Origin: Planctomycetota bacterium
Lineage (GTDB): Bacteria; Planctomycetota; SZUA-567; H5-PLA8
Assembly: GCA_023150555.1 (NCBI GenBank)
Contig: JAKLKQ010000061.1
Coordinates: 1 to 39,872, forward strand
DNA: 39,872 nt
Direction: 5' to 3'
Part shown: in pieces, positions 32,647 through 39,872 of the stretch
Layout of the letters: every line of letters starts with the position of its first letter
Position numbering within the stretch: position 1 is the first letter of the stretch
Position numbers and translations under genes: made by a program
The notes under the pieces: model-generated
Databases searched by the model: none
The model's input: only the letters and a program-made list of their open reading frames with translations
What the model was told of the DNA's origin: nothing

Positions 32647-34335
32647 CTACTTGGGGGTCGGCGCGGGCGCTTCCGTTTTGGATTCGGCGGCCTTGGGCGC
32701 TGGCGCAGGTGTGGGCGCAGGTGTGGGCGCAGGTGCGGGGGCCTTGGTGTCGCCTTCCTTCTTCTCGATCTGCTCCTTGAGCTTTGCGCGCTCGGAGCGG
32801 ATGCGTTCCTCGCGTTCGCGCAGGAGCTTGTCGTAGTGCATGAAGAGCTTCTGCTTGGTCTCGAAGCTGAGCTTCTTGGGGACGTCCTCTCGTTTGCCCG
32901 AGGCGATCTCTTCCACGACGGCGACCTCGGTGGGCACGCGCATGGTTCCGCTCTGCTCCTCCACCGTCACGATCTGGCCGTTGGCGTCGCGCTTGGGCCG
33001 GGTGACCTTGTTGCCGTCCTCGTCCTCGACTTCCTCCATGACCGTCTTCTTGGTCAAAATGGGCTTCTCCTCGAAGTCCGTGCGGATCTCGACCAGCTTG
33101 AGTCCCGTCTCGAACTTGTAGACCTGCTTAACCGCGTTGTCGGGCGCTTTGTAGCCGACGGCGCCGGTCAGCTCGTCCTTGGGCCTGACGAAGACGAAGT
33201 CCTTGCCCCAGTCCTGGATCTCGGGGATCCAGACCTTGACCTCGAATTGGCCCTGGTAGCTGTAGGTGCGGAAGCGTTCGGCGGTCTCGGCCTTGTCCAG
33301 GTCCCCGGTGTGGCCGGCGAAGCGCAGTTCGTAGTTGGCCGGGACGGTGTCGCTGGAGACGGGGGTGAACTCGCTGGCGTAGTACTTGGCCTTGTCGCCG
33401 GCAGGGGCCGCTACGGGCTTGAGTCCTTCGGCGAGCTTCACCTTGATCTTCTGCTTCGTCTCCTCGTTGACGACCATGCTGTCCGGGCCCAGGTCCTGAA
33501 GCCGGCCGATCAGGCGCGCGCAGTAGTAGTACTTGGTCTTGGGCTGGACGTCGCGGTCGGGGAAGATGATGTCCTTCGTCTCCTCCGGCGGCGGGGCTTC
33601 CTTCTTGGCGACGTCCTTCGGAGGCTTGGCGGTCGTCTTGGGCTTCTTGGGATCGGCGCCGCGTTCCAGGGTCTTGGTGCCGAGGCCTGCGTCGGCGAGG
33701 GCCTTCTTCTTTTCCTCGTCGGTCACGCCCATCTCCGGATCCTCGGCGCCTTCCTTGCCGGCATCGCCGGTCTTTTCGGGCGCGGACGGCAGCTCGATCC
33801 AGTACTCGCCCAGCTTCTCGGTGACCTTGTTCTCATCGGTGCCGCGGTAGTACTCGATGCGCACCGGCGTGAAGTACTTGAAGTCGATGTCCTTGGAGGG
33901 CGTCGCACAGACGATGTAGACCATGCCGTGGACGGCCTTTACGGAGAATTCCGGCGGGGGCTTCATGGAGGCAACTTCGTCGCTGATGGTATACTTGACC
34001 TCCTTCGGGACGTCGGCTTCGAGGAGCTTCTTGTCAACGTAGGGCCGCACGGGCAGGGGATAGAGGATGTTCGAGGCCAGGGTTTCCTTTACCGCCTGGT
34101 TGGGCCGGTCGAAGGCGTTTTCGACGAGTTCGCTCAGGTCGGGGCGCTGCGCGAAACGGTCCTTCTTGTCCACCGTATTGGTGCGCAGGGCGTCGGTGAT
34201 CTTGGTCTGGTAGCCGGCCAGGGTCTCCTGCTTGGAGTCGCCGCCGGTGGCCAGACCGTCGTAGATCAGGTATCCGCTGAAGGCGAGGAAAACCAGGGCG
34301 ACCAGTTTCTCGCCGTGTTCGATGAGGAATTTCAC
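32647..34335 (-). CDS. Single-pass membrane protein of the pilus-like operon, function unknown
   Basis: A 562-residue protein with one N-terminal membrane helix (KLVALVFLAFSGYLIYDGL, ~10-29). A long outside part follows, with a beta-rich centre and a Lys/Pro-rich insertion at ~205-240. Near residues 500-535 there is a charged helix likely to form a coiled coil (KLLREREERIRSERAKLKEQ). The last ~30 residues are an Ala/Pro/Thr tract (PAPAPTPAPTPAPAP). GTG is the start codon, AAGGAG upstream. It follows the PilO-like gene by 54 bp. In the pilus order this is the place of PilP, but length and sequence differ and I do not recognise a family. Confidence 0.7.
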   Translation of the reverse strand: MKFLIEHGEKLVALVFLAFSGYLIYDGLATGGDSKQETLAGYQTKITDALRTNTVDKKDRFAQRPDLSELVENAFDRPNQAVKETLASNILYPLPVRPYVDKKLLEADVPKEVKYTISDEVASMKPPPEFSVKAVHGMVYIVCATPSKDIDFKYFTPVRIEYYRGTDENKVTEKLGEYWIELPSAPEKTGDAGKEGAEDPEMGVTDEEKKKALADAGLGTKTLERGADPKKPKTTAKPPKDVAKKEAPPPEETKDIIFPDRDVQPKTKYYYCARLIGRLQDLGPDSMVVNEETKQKIKVKLAEGLKPVAAPAGDKAKYYASEFTPVSSDTVPANYELRFAGHTGDLDKAETAERFRTYSYQGQFEVKVWIPEIQDWGKDFVFVRPKDELTGAVGYKAPDNAVKQVYKFETGLKLVEIRTDFEEKPILTKKTVMEEVEDEDGNKVTRPKRDANGQIVTVEEQSGTMRVPTEVAVVEEIASGKREDVPKKLSFETKQKLFMHYDKLLREREERIRSERAKLKEQIEKKEGDTKAPAPAPTPAPTPAPAPKAAESKTEAPAPTPK

Positions 34336-34389
34336 GTCGGATCTCCTTACCAGTTCCCCGGGCGGTGCGTGCCCGAACGGCGCAGGTGG

Positions 34390-35502
34390 CTACTTCTTCG
34401 GGGCCGGCTTCTTGCCGGCGGGCGTCTTGGCGCCCTTCTTGGGGGCGGCGCCCTTCGGGGCGGCCTTTCCGAGATTTTTGGCTTCCTCCAACTCCTTCAT
34501 GGCTTTGTCTTTGTCGAACTGAACCAGGTCGAGGATGAGGCGCGCCTGGGCCAGACCTTCGTGCTGGTGCGTGTTGGCGATCAGGTAGTCGATGCTCTTG
34601 GCGTTCGCCTCGTTGGGCGCGAGGCGCTCGAGGTTGCCCTCTTCGGGGTAGGCGGAGCTGAGGCGCTGGGTGTCGACCAGGCGCACGATGCCGAACCAGC
34701 GCGGGCTGGTCTCGAGGGCCTGCACGATCTTGGGCACGGCGGCGAAGGGCGCGGTGAAGGTCAGCGCCAGGCCGCGGGCGGAAACCGGCACCTGCTGGGT
34801 GGCATTGGCCTGGCTGGGCGTGGCGCTGACGTCCTTGAAGCTAGCCGCGTAGAGTTCCGTCTGGCGGTCGCGGTAGACGCCCGGCTCGACGAAGACGAGG
34901 TGGTCCAGGCGCACGGCGCCGACGGGCTCGCGCTGCACCTGCTCGGTCGAGGTCATGTTGGGGTCGAATTGGTAGCGGTTCTGATCGACCTTCGTCTCGC
35001 AGAGGATGCGCACGACCTCGTACACCAGCTGCACGTACTGCACGCGCGGGTTGATGGAGTCGGGCGTCGTGGTCTTGTCCTTGAAGAGGTGCGCGGCCTC
35101 GAAATCGGAGGGCAGCTGGAAGTTCTGGGCCTTGGCCATCTCCTGGATCTCCTTGCGGAGGTCGTCGAGCCAAGTGTCGAACTCCAGCGGGGACTTGCCG
35201 GCGGCGCGGGTGAACTTGTCCGAGATCGACAAGCCCTTGTCCGACCAGGCCTTGACGATCAGATCCATCTGCGATTCCAGGTGGTCGCGGTAGCCGACGA
35301 CCGCCTTGACGTAGTTGTCGTTCTTGATGTTCTTGCTGTCGGCAGCGACCTTCTGGACCTTGCCCAGGCTGTCCTCGATCTGGGAGTTCAGGGCCTTCTG
35401 TTGCTCCTGCAGGTCCATGACCCAAAGGAAATAGAACCCCAGGGAGGCGAGCACCACGGCGCCGAGGACGATCCAGAAGAGGAATCGCTTGATCGTGTCC
35501 AC
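34390..35502 (-). CDS. PilO/Amuc_1100-like inner-membrane protein
   Basis: A 370-residue bitopic protein. One membrane helix (FLFWIVLGAVVLASLGFYFLWV, ~7-28) is followed by a coiled coil (~30-75, LQEQQKALNSQIEDSLGKVQK). Residues ~165-320 form two alpha/beta modules, as in PilO-like proteins. The last ~35 residues are a Lys/Ala/Pro-rich tail. This layout and the PilM-PilN gene next door recall the Akkermansia locus that encodes Amuc_1100, a similar membrane protein. GTG is the start codon, AGGAGA upstream. PilO scaffolds the inner-membrane alignment complex of type IV pili; a pilus or a secretion role is inferred here. Confidence 0.7.
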   Translation of the reverse strand: MDTIKRFLFWIVLGAVVLASLGFYFLWVMDLQEQQKALNSQIEDSLGKVQKVAADSKNIKNDNYVKAVVGYRDHLESQMDLIVKAWSDKGLSISDKFTRAAGKSPLEFDTWLDDLRKEIQEMAKAQNFQLPSDFEAAHLFKDKTTTPDSINPRVQYVQLVYEVVRILCETKVDQNRYQFDPNMTSTEQVQREPVGAVRLDHLVFVEPGVYRDRQTELYAASFKDVSATPSQANATQQVPVSARGLALTFTAPFAAVPKIVQALETSPRWFGIVRLVDTQRLSSAYPEEGNLERLAPNEANAKSIDYLIANTHQHEGLAQARLILDLVQFDKDKAMKELEEAKNLGKAAPKGAAPKKGAKTPAGKKPAPKK

Positions 35503-35540
35503 GAATGCGTTCTCCTTACAAAGGCCCGTGGGCCATACCT

Positions 35541-37571
35541 TTACTGCTGGTTGGCCACGACCAGTGGCTGACCGTTCAGGCCGAAATCAGGATCCAGCTT
35601 GCCGTCGGGCAGGTACCGGCAGACCACATGGAAGGCCGTGTATTCCTTGGTCAGGCGCGCGCCGAAGACCGGCTCGCCCTTGACCAGGTTGCCTGCCTTG
35701 TCGAGGTTGGGCTGCAGTTCGACGTGGCGCATCTCCGACTGGTAGTCGTCGGCGCGGACGTCGACGATGCCCGGCGAGGCCAAAAGCGCCTTGCGCAGTT
35801 GGTCGAGGATGTCGCGGCCGCGGAAGGTGTCGCCCTCGATCTCGCCGCTGACGATCACCACCATGGGCGCGTCGGGCATGGGGCGGTCCTTGGCCTCGAA
35901 CTTGGTCTTGAGCGTCTTCGGGTCTGCGATGGCCGCCAGTAGGCGCTTGCCTTCCGCGTCCTTGTTGGACTTCAGGCGGCCGCTGGGGTCGAAGTACTCG
36001 GCGCCCAAGTACAGCCGGGCGCTGGGCGTGTAGATGCTGGAACTGCCCACCAGGTTCTTCGAGTTCTGCAGGCGCCCGTCGCGGTTGTTGGTGAACTCCG
36101 CGCTGCGCGCCGGGAGCTTGGTCAAGTCGTTGCTGCCGAAGGGGTAGCGCGAGACGTACAGGTTCGTGAGGTAGACCTTGTTGCCGTCGGGGAAGCCGCT
36201 GTCCTTGCCGAAGAACGGTCGGCCGTCGGTGTTCTTCAGGTTCGCGATCTGCTGGAAGATCTCCAGGATCCGGCCGCGGTCGCGCGCAATGCGGATCAGC
36301 TTGTTGACGCGGAATTCCAGCTGGTCTAGAGGTGCTGACTTGGACTTGATCTCGTTCGCCTTCTCGTTCACTTCCTTCAGGGCATTTTCGCTCGCCGTCT
36401 TCAGGTCCTGCAGGGCAGCGATCTGGCTGGAGGACTGGAAGTAGTTGATGGCCACGGCCACGACGACGGCGACCGCCGCGAGCACCGCCCATTTGCGCTT
36501 GCTCTGCAGGCTGATCTCGGTCTTGCGCTCCTGCGGCAGCAGGTTCACCGTGAAGTCACTCAGCCCGATGCCCTGCAGTCCCAGGCCGATCGCCACCGCC
36601 ATGGTGGGGAACTCGTTAGCGAAGACTTCGGGGTTCACCTGTGGGCCGAGTTGGATGCGCTTCATGCCCTCGACGACCGTAAAGGGCGCCTCGCGGACCT
36701 GCGTGGCGAGGCTCTCGGCCATCCGCGGCAGGCGGAAGGTGTGTCCTAACAGGTAGGCGTGATTGATCTTCTGGCCGCGCGCCTTGGACTTGTAGAAGCC
36801 GATGGTACGCTGGATCTCGGCGCCCAGCTGGCGCAGCGTGGGCTCGATGACGCTGAGGATCTTGTCGGCCTGCTTCGACTGGTTGATGTTCTTCTTCAGG
36901 CCCTCGGCGCGCTCGTAGGGCACCTTGAACTTGTTCTCGAGCACGCGGGTGATCTCGCGCCCGGCGATCTGGATCGTGCGCGAGTACATGTGCCGGCCCT
37001 GCATCACCACGAAGTCGGTGCCCTTGTAACCGGCGTCCAGGATGAGGGTTGTGCCCTGCGGCTGGAACTCGTGGTGGATGAAGTTGAACAGCGCCACGGG
37101 CGAGACCGAGATGCCGCGCACGTTGAGCTTGAACTGGTCGGTGAGGCTCAGGATCTCCTGCACGATGTTCTTGCGCACGACGATCATCTCGACACCCACG
37201 CCCGACGGGTCGTCGTAGCGCTCCCACGCCATCTCGACCTGGTCCAGCGGGAAGGGGATCTGCTGCTTGGCCTCGTACATGATCAGGTCTTCGAGCTTGC
37301 TCTCGGATCCCGGCGGCAGCGTGAACTCGCGGAACAGGCAGAGGTTACCGGGCAGGGACAGGAACACCGCGTCGTGCCCGAAGCTGTGGTTGCTGCACAG
37401 TGTGCCGAGCGCCGACTGCACGCGCGTGTTGCGGTCGCTGTCGTCGTCGCTGGCCTGGATGTCGATGATGTCGAAGTCGACGATCCTGGACTCGCCGCCC
37501 GACTTCACCATCTTGATGGCCTTGATCGCCGAGTTGCCGATGTCCACGCCCCAGACGGTGCTGTGTGCCAT
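35541..37571 (-). CDS. pilM: PilM-PilN fusion protein of a type IV pilus-like system
   Basis: A 676-residue chimera. Residues 1-~345 are an actin/FtsA-like PilM domain: GVDIGNSAIKAIKMV is the first phosphate loop, YEAKQQIPFPLDQVEMAW the PilM hallmark, LILDAGYKGTDFVVM the second phosphate motif. Residues ~345-355 (DFTVNLLPQE) match the cytoplasmic tail of PilN that binds PilM. A membrane helix lies at ~362-380 (WAVLAAVAVVVAVAINYF), followed by a coiled coil and a periplasmic PilN-like domain interrupted by a long insert. Normally PilM and PilN are two proteins. It is the first gene of the operon, AAGGAG precedes ATG. It would connect cytoplasmic PilM to the periplasmic complex. Confidence 0.82.
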   Translation of the reverse strand: MAHSTVWGVDIGNSAIKAIKMVKSGGESRIVDFDIIDIQASDDDSDRNTRVQSALGTLCSNHSFGHDAVFLSLPGNLCLFREFTLPPGSESKLEDLIMYEAKQQIPFPLDQVEMAWERYDDPSGVGVEMIVVRKNIVQEILSLTDQFKLNVRGISVSPVALFNFIHHEFQPQGTTLILDAGYKGTDFVVMQGRHMYSRTIQIAGREITRVLENKFKVPYERAEGLKKNINQSKQADKILSVIEPTLRQLGAEIQRTIGFYKSKARGQKINHAYLLGHTFRLPRMAESLATQVREAPFTVVEGMKRIQLGPQVNPEVFANEFPTMAVAIGLGLQGIGLSDFTVNLLPQERKTEISLQSKRKWAVLAAVAVVVAVAINYFQSSSQIAALQDLKTASENALKEVNEKANEIKSKSAPLDQLEFRVNKLIRIARDRGRILEIFQQIANLKNTDGRPFFGKDSGFPDGNKVYLTNLYVSRYPFGSNDLTKLPARSAEFTNNRDGRLQNSKNLVGSSSIYTPSARLYLGAEYFDPSGRLKSNKDAEGKRLLAAIADPKTLKTKFEAKDRPMPDAPMVVIVSGEIEGDTFRGRDILDQLRKALLASPGIVDVRADDYQSEMRHVELQPNLDKAGNLVKGEPVFGARLTKEYTAFHVVCRYLPDGKLDPDFGLNGQPLVVANQQ

Positions 37572-37932
37572 GGTCGAGCAGCTCCTTGCCTTGCCGAAGG
37601 TCCGTGTTGACGCTGGCCGCGTCCACTAAACTGGTCGTTGCCGGACGCGCATCTGTTGAGGCGTTCCGCTGCAAACGGGCGCGCCTCGACGCATTCGATT
37701 TCGCCCCGAAGACCATCGTCCCGAGGCGGTGCGCAGTTCTGCCTAAACTTTGACGCTATGCGAGTTTAGCCATCGGCGGCGCGAGTCAAGACGAAAAATG
37801 GTCACGCCCCCTCCAAGCCCCTCGTCCAAAGCTCGGGACTGCCTTCCGGCCTCTTCTCCTTGCGCGCTCGCGCATCCTCCATAGGATCAGGCTTTTCCGG
37901 CTGCGCGCTCCAACACAACGAGGACTCCCGCC
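37572..37932. promoter_or_regulatory. Divergent intergenic region between pilMN and sucC
   Basis: A 361-bp spacer with no supported gene, which must hold promoters for both directions. The inverted repeat CTAAACT (37743-37749) and AGTTTAG (37763-37769) with a 13-base spacer could be an operator. TTGACG at 37750-37755 resembles a -35 hexamer on the plus strand, but no clear -10 is found. GAGGA (37920-37924) is the sucC ribosome-binding site. Confidence 0.35.
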
Positions 37933-39174
37933 ATGAACATCCACGAACACCAGGCCAAGGCCCTGCTCAAGGCACTCGGCGTGGACGTCCTCGAAGGCCG
38001 CGTCGCCTTCAAGCCCGAGGAGGCCGAGAAGGCCTACGGCGAACTGGGCACGCCCGTCGTGGTCGTGAAGAGCCAGATCCACGCCGGCGGCCGCGGCAAA
38101 GGCAAGGCCGTCGAACCCGGCAAGCTCGACCCCAAGAAGTACGATTCCAAGACCGGCAACTACAGCGGCCCGGGCGTCGCCAGCGACAAGGGCGTGGTGC
38201 TGTGCAAGAGCGCCGCGGAGGCCAAGTCCGCCGCCGGCAAGCTCTTAGGCAACGTGCTCGTGACCAAGCAGACCGGCGCCGCGGGCAAGAAAGTGCAGCG
38301 CGTCTACGTCGAGGCCGGCTGCCCGCCCGAGAAGGAATTCTACGTCAGCGTGCTCCTGGACCGCGGCGTGGGCCTGCCCGTGATGATGGTCAGCCCCGCC
38401 GGCGGCATGGACATCGAAGACGTCGCCGAGAAGAGCCCCGAGAAGATCCTGCGCGTCCACTTCGACCCCGCCGACGGCCTGTGGCCGCACCAGGCGCGCC
38501 GCGCGGCCTTCTTCCTGGGCCTGACGGGCGACGCGTTCAAGTCCGGCGTCAAACTGCTGGGCAACCTCGCCAAGGCCTACGTCAAGCTCGACTGCAGCCT
38601 CCTCGAGATCAACCCGCTGGCGCTCAGCAAAGACCGGGTCTTCTGCATGGACGCGAAGCTGAGTTTCGACGACAACGCGCTGTACCGGCATCCGGAAGTC
38701 GAGGAACTGCGCGACCTTGCGGAAGAGGACCCCAAGGAGGTCGAGTCCCGGAAGTTCGACCTCAACTACATCGCGCTCGACGGCCAGATCGGCTGCCTGG
38801 TCAACGGCGCGGGCCTGGCCATGGCGACGATGGACGTCATCAAGCTCTACGGCAAGATGCCCGCCAACTTCCTCGACGTCGGCGGCAGCGCGAACAAGGA
38901 ACGCGTCACCGCGGGCTTCAAGATCATCCTCAGCGATCCCAACGTTAAAGCCATTCTGGTCAACATCTTCGGTGGGATCATGAGCTGCCGCGTCATCGCC
39001 GAAGGCGTCATCGCCGCGGCCAAGGAAGTCAACCTGAAGGTGCCGCTGGTCGTGCGCCTGGAAGGCAACGCCTCGAAGGAAGGCAAGGAAGTCCTGAAGG
39101 CCAGCGGCCTCGCCGTCACCACCGCCGACGGCCTCGCCGACGCCGCCGAAAAGGTCTGCGCCGCGGTCAAATAA
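37933..39174 (+). CDS. sucC: Succinate-CoA ligase, ADP/GDP-forming, beta subunit
   Basis: A 413-residue ATP-grasp subunit of the citric acid cycle enzyme that couples succinyl-CoA cleavage to NTP formation. The start MNIHEHQAKALLKALGV is diagnostic, as are KSQIHAGGRGKGKAV (nucleotide-binding), LEINPLALS, and ALDGQIGCLVNGAGLAMATMDVIKLYG with NFLDVGGSANKERV and NIFGGIMSCRVIAEG for CoA and subunit contacts. It is slightly longer than the usual ~390 residues, with an insert near 60-80. The alpha subunit gene sucD normally follows immediately; here 700 bp downstream contain none. Confidence 0.95.
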   Translation: MNIHEHQAKALLKALGVDVLEGRVAFKPEEAEKAYGELGTPVVVVKSQIHAGGRGKGKAVEPGKLDPKKYDSKTGNYSGPGVASDKGVVLCKSAAEAKSAAGKLLGNVLVTKQTGAAGKKVQRVYVEAGCPPEKEFYVSVLLDRGVGLPVMMVSPAGGMDIEDVAEKSPEKILRVHFDPADGLWPHQARRAAFFLGLTGDAFKSGVKLLGNLAKAYVKLDCSLLEINPLALSKDRVFCMDAKLSFDDNALYRHPEVEELRDLAEEDPKEVESRKFDLNYIALDGQIGCLVNGAGLAMATMDVIKLYGKMPANFLDVGGSANKERVTAGFKIILSDPNVKAILVNIFGGIMSCRVIAEGVIAAAKEVNLKVPLVVRLEGNASKEGKEVLKASGLAVTTADGLADAAEKVCAAVK

Positions 39175-39232
39175 GGCGCCGCCGTCGCCGTTCAAAAAAG
39201 TTCCTGCACGTTGCGTGCTGACATAAAACGTC

Positions 39233-39273
39233 AGTCGCGAGATTTCATGAGTTGCTCGCGAAATTTCGCGACT
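39233..39273. promoter_or_regulatory. Palindromic TCGCGA cluster downstream of sucC
   Basis: TCGCGAAATTTCGCGA (39256-39271) is a perfect 16-bp palindrome. A third half-site, TCGCGAGATTT, begins at 39235. AGTCGCGAGATTT (39233-39245) and AAATTTCGCGACT (39261-39273) are inverted with one mismatch. Such symmetry suits a dimeric regulator, but no gene is seen to start near it. Confidence 0.45.
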
Positions 39274-39628
39274 CACGTTGTGCTGCGCGACGTGCTGGAG
39301 TGCACATGGCGATTTGTATCGATCTTTCCTCGATTCAAACAAGGTGCAGGGAAGTTTTCGCAACGGGATCATTGGAGTTATGACGTTTTTGCGCGAGGTG
39401 CTGCGCGGAGTGCAAATAGGGTTTACGTGAACGGCGGGTGTTACGTTGCACGATGTGGATGTGTTACGTTGCGCGAGGTGCATAATACGCAAAGCGTATT
39501 AAAGCGGGGTCCGGGTTCCGGACGCCGGTATCCGGAAAAGGCAAACGGCAAAGAGAAAAAAACGGGAAAAGAGCGAAAGGAAAAGCCGCCGCGAAGCTCG
39601 AAGTGTTACACGATGGCAAAAGGCAGCC
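39274..39628. other. Repeat-rich non-coding stretch after sucC
   Basis: No convincing gene. Two 20-base direct repeats of the type GTGTTACGTTGCACGATGTG start at 39438 and 39461 (18 of 20 identical, 23-base period). Weaker relatives lie near 39275-39295 and 39384-39400. A hairpin TAATACGC-AAA-GCGTATTA occupies 39483-39501. From 39540 the DNA becomes A/G-rich. Open frames here are probably chance. Confidence 0.45.
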
Positions 39629-39741
39629 GATCGGAAAGATCCAAGAACCAAGATCCAAACAAAATTCAAAGCCCAATGCTCAAAACAGCAAACGGCAAAC
39701 AGCAAACGATCGGAAAGATCCAAGACCCAAGATCCAAACAA
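39629..39741 (+). repeat. 34-bp direct repeat pair
   Basis: Two copies at 39629-39662 and 39708-39741 share 33 of 34 bases; each begins GATCGGAAAGATCCAAGA and runs through GATCCAAACAA. The sequence between is A/C-rich with CAAAC units. The strand bias (very few T) is unlike coding DNA of this genome. Confidence 0.7.
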
Positions 39742-39744
39742 GCT

Positions 39745-39872
39745 TCAAACCTCAATCTTCAAGCTGCAAGGTATTGCGGGCCGATTGGAAATTGAATGCT
39801 CTGTTGAAAACAAAGGCAGAAGTAGAGCGAGGATCATGAGGTTGTAGGTGAGGACGGCGATGAAGGTCTCGC
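39745..39872 (-). CDS. Possible 3' end of a transposase-like gene, cut by the window edge
   Basis: On the minus strand an open frame enters from the window edge and encodes ETFIAVLTYNLMILALLL followed by about 23 more residues and a stop. The short string with Y-N-L-M inside a hydrophobic helix is reminiscent of the C-terminal helix of several DDE transposases (IS4/IS1380-like), whose ends often read LAYNL. The low-GC, repeat-rich surroundings fit a mobile element. The evidence is only 41 codons, so this may also be chance or part of a membrane protein. Confidence 0.25.
   Translation of the reverse strand, partial: ETFIAVLTYNLMILALLLPLFSTEHSISNRPAIPCSLKIEV

Noticed and set aside
32512..35571. 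A 1019-codon open frame on the plus strand
   Set aside because: It runs antisense to the pilus-like operon and through its terminator and two intergenic gaps. High GC with biased third positions gives long antisense frames. The composition (Val/Leu/Gly/Asp/Arg runs) has no domain features.
39211..39795. A 194-codon open frame after sucC
   Set aside because: It crosses the palindromes, the 23-base repeats and the 34-bp direct repeats, has no ribosome-binding site and a low-complexity Lys/Ser/Asn/Gln end.

Overview
The window is high-GC, densely coded bacterial chromosome. No rRNA, tRNA, prophage or CRISPR array was seen. Clues point to the PVC superphylum (Planctomycetota, Lentisphaerota, Verrucomicrobiota or relatives): an ECF sigma factor fused to a membrane segment and an exoplasmic domain, a fused PilM-PilN protein beside a PilO/Amuc_1100-like protein, a heparinase-type polysaccharide lyase, and HEAT-like secreted paralogs. 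This placement is an inference. Gene starts mostly carry good Shine-Dalgarno sequences, and several are GTG or TTG.

Region 1 (1-4740): a small conserved basic protein, two tandem secreted paralogs, an RsmB-type rRNA methyltransferase, and a REP-associated tyrosine transposase (RAYT). The RAYT sits inside two nested sets of inverted hairpin repeats. A decayed third copy of the outer repeat lies at 117-162. Region 2 (4741-8184): a secreted heparinase II/III-like lyase and an AmrS-type radical SAM enzyme, separated by a helically phased GTGCAT repeat array.

Region 3 (8247-17858, all minus strand) reads in transcription order rpsP, trmD, rplS, a small membrane protein, an FtsX-like permease, galE, then after a 149-bp gap an ECF sigma fusion, an alpha-oxoamine synthase, an SDR and fabF. 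The last four form a tight operon. They could make a sphingoid-like or other amino-ketone lipid under a membrane-tethered sigma factor (inference).

Region 4 (18034-27982): a fatty-acyl-CoA/AMP ligase, a divergent GT4 glycosyltransferase, a zinc-ribbon/repeat/transmembrane protein, a large ABC-2-like exporter subunit without an adjacent ATPase, a zinc alcohol dehydrogenase, a frameshifted 3' remnant of a CASTOR/POLLUX-type channel gene, a CaCA-type cation exchanger and an MFS transporter.

Region 5 (27970-32497, minus): an SGNH hydrolase, ahcY with a clear terminator, an XRE-HTH/class III cyclase-like fusion whose cyclase lacks key catalytic residues, and an alpha/beta hydrolase. Region 6 (32596-37571, minus): a three-gene type IV pilus-like inner-membrane operon (PilM-PilN fusion, PilO-like, unknown single-pass protein) ending in a terminator. 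Region 7 (37933-39872): sucC without sucD next to it, then about 570 bp of repeat- and palindrome-rich DNA with no convincing gene, and possibly the 3' end of a transposase at the window edge.
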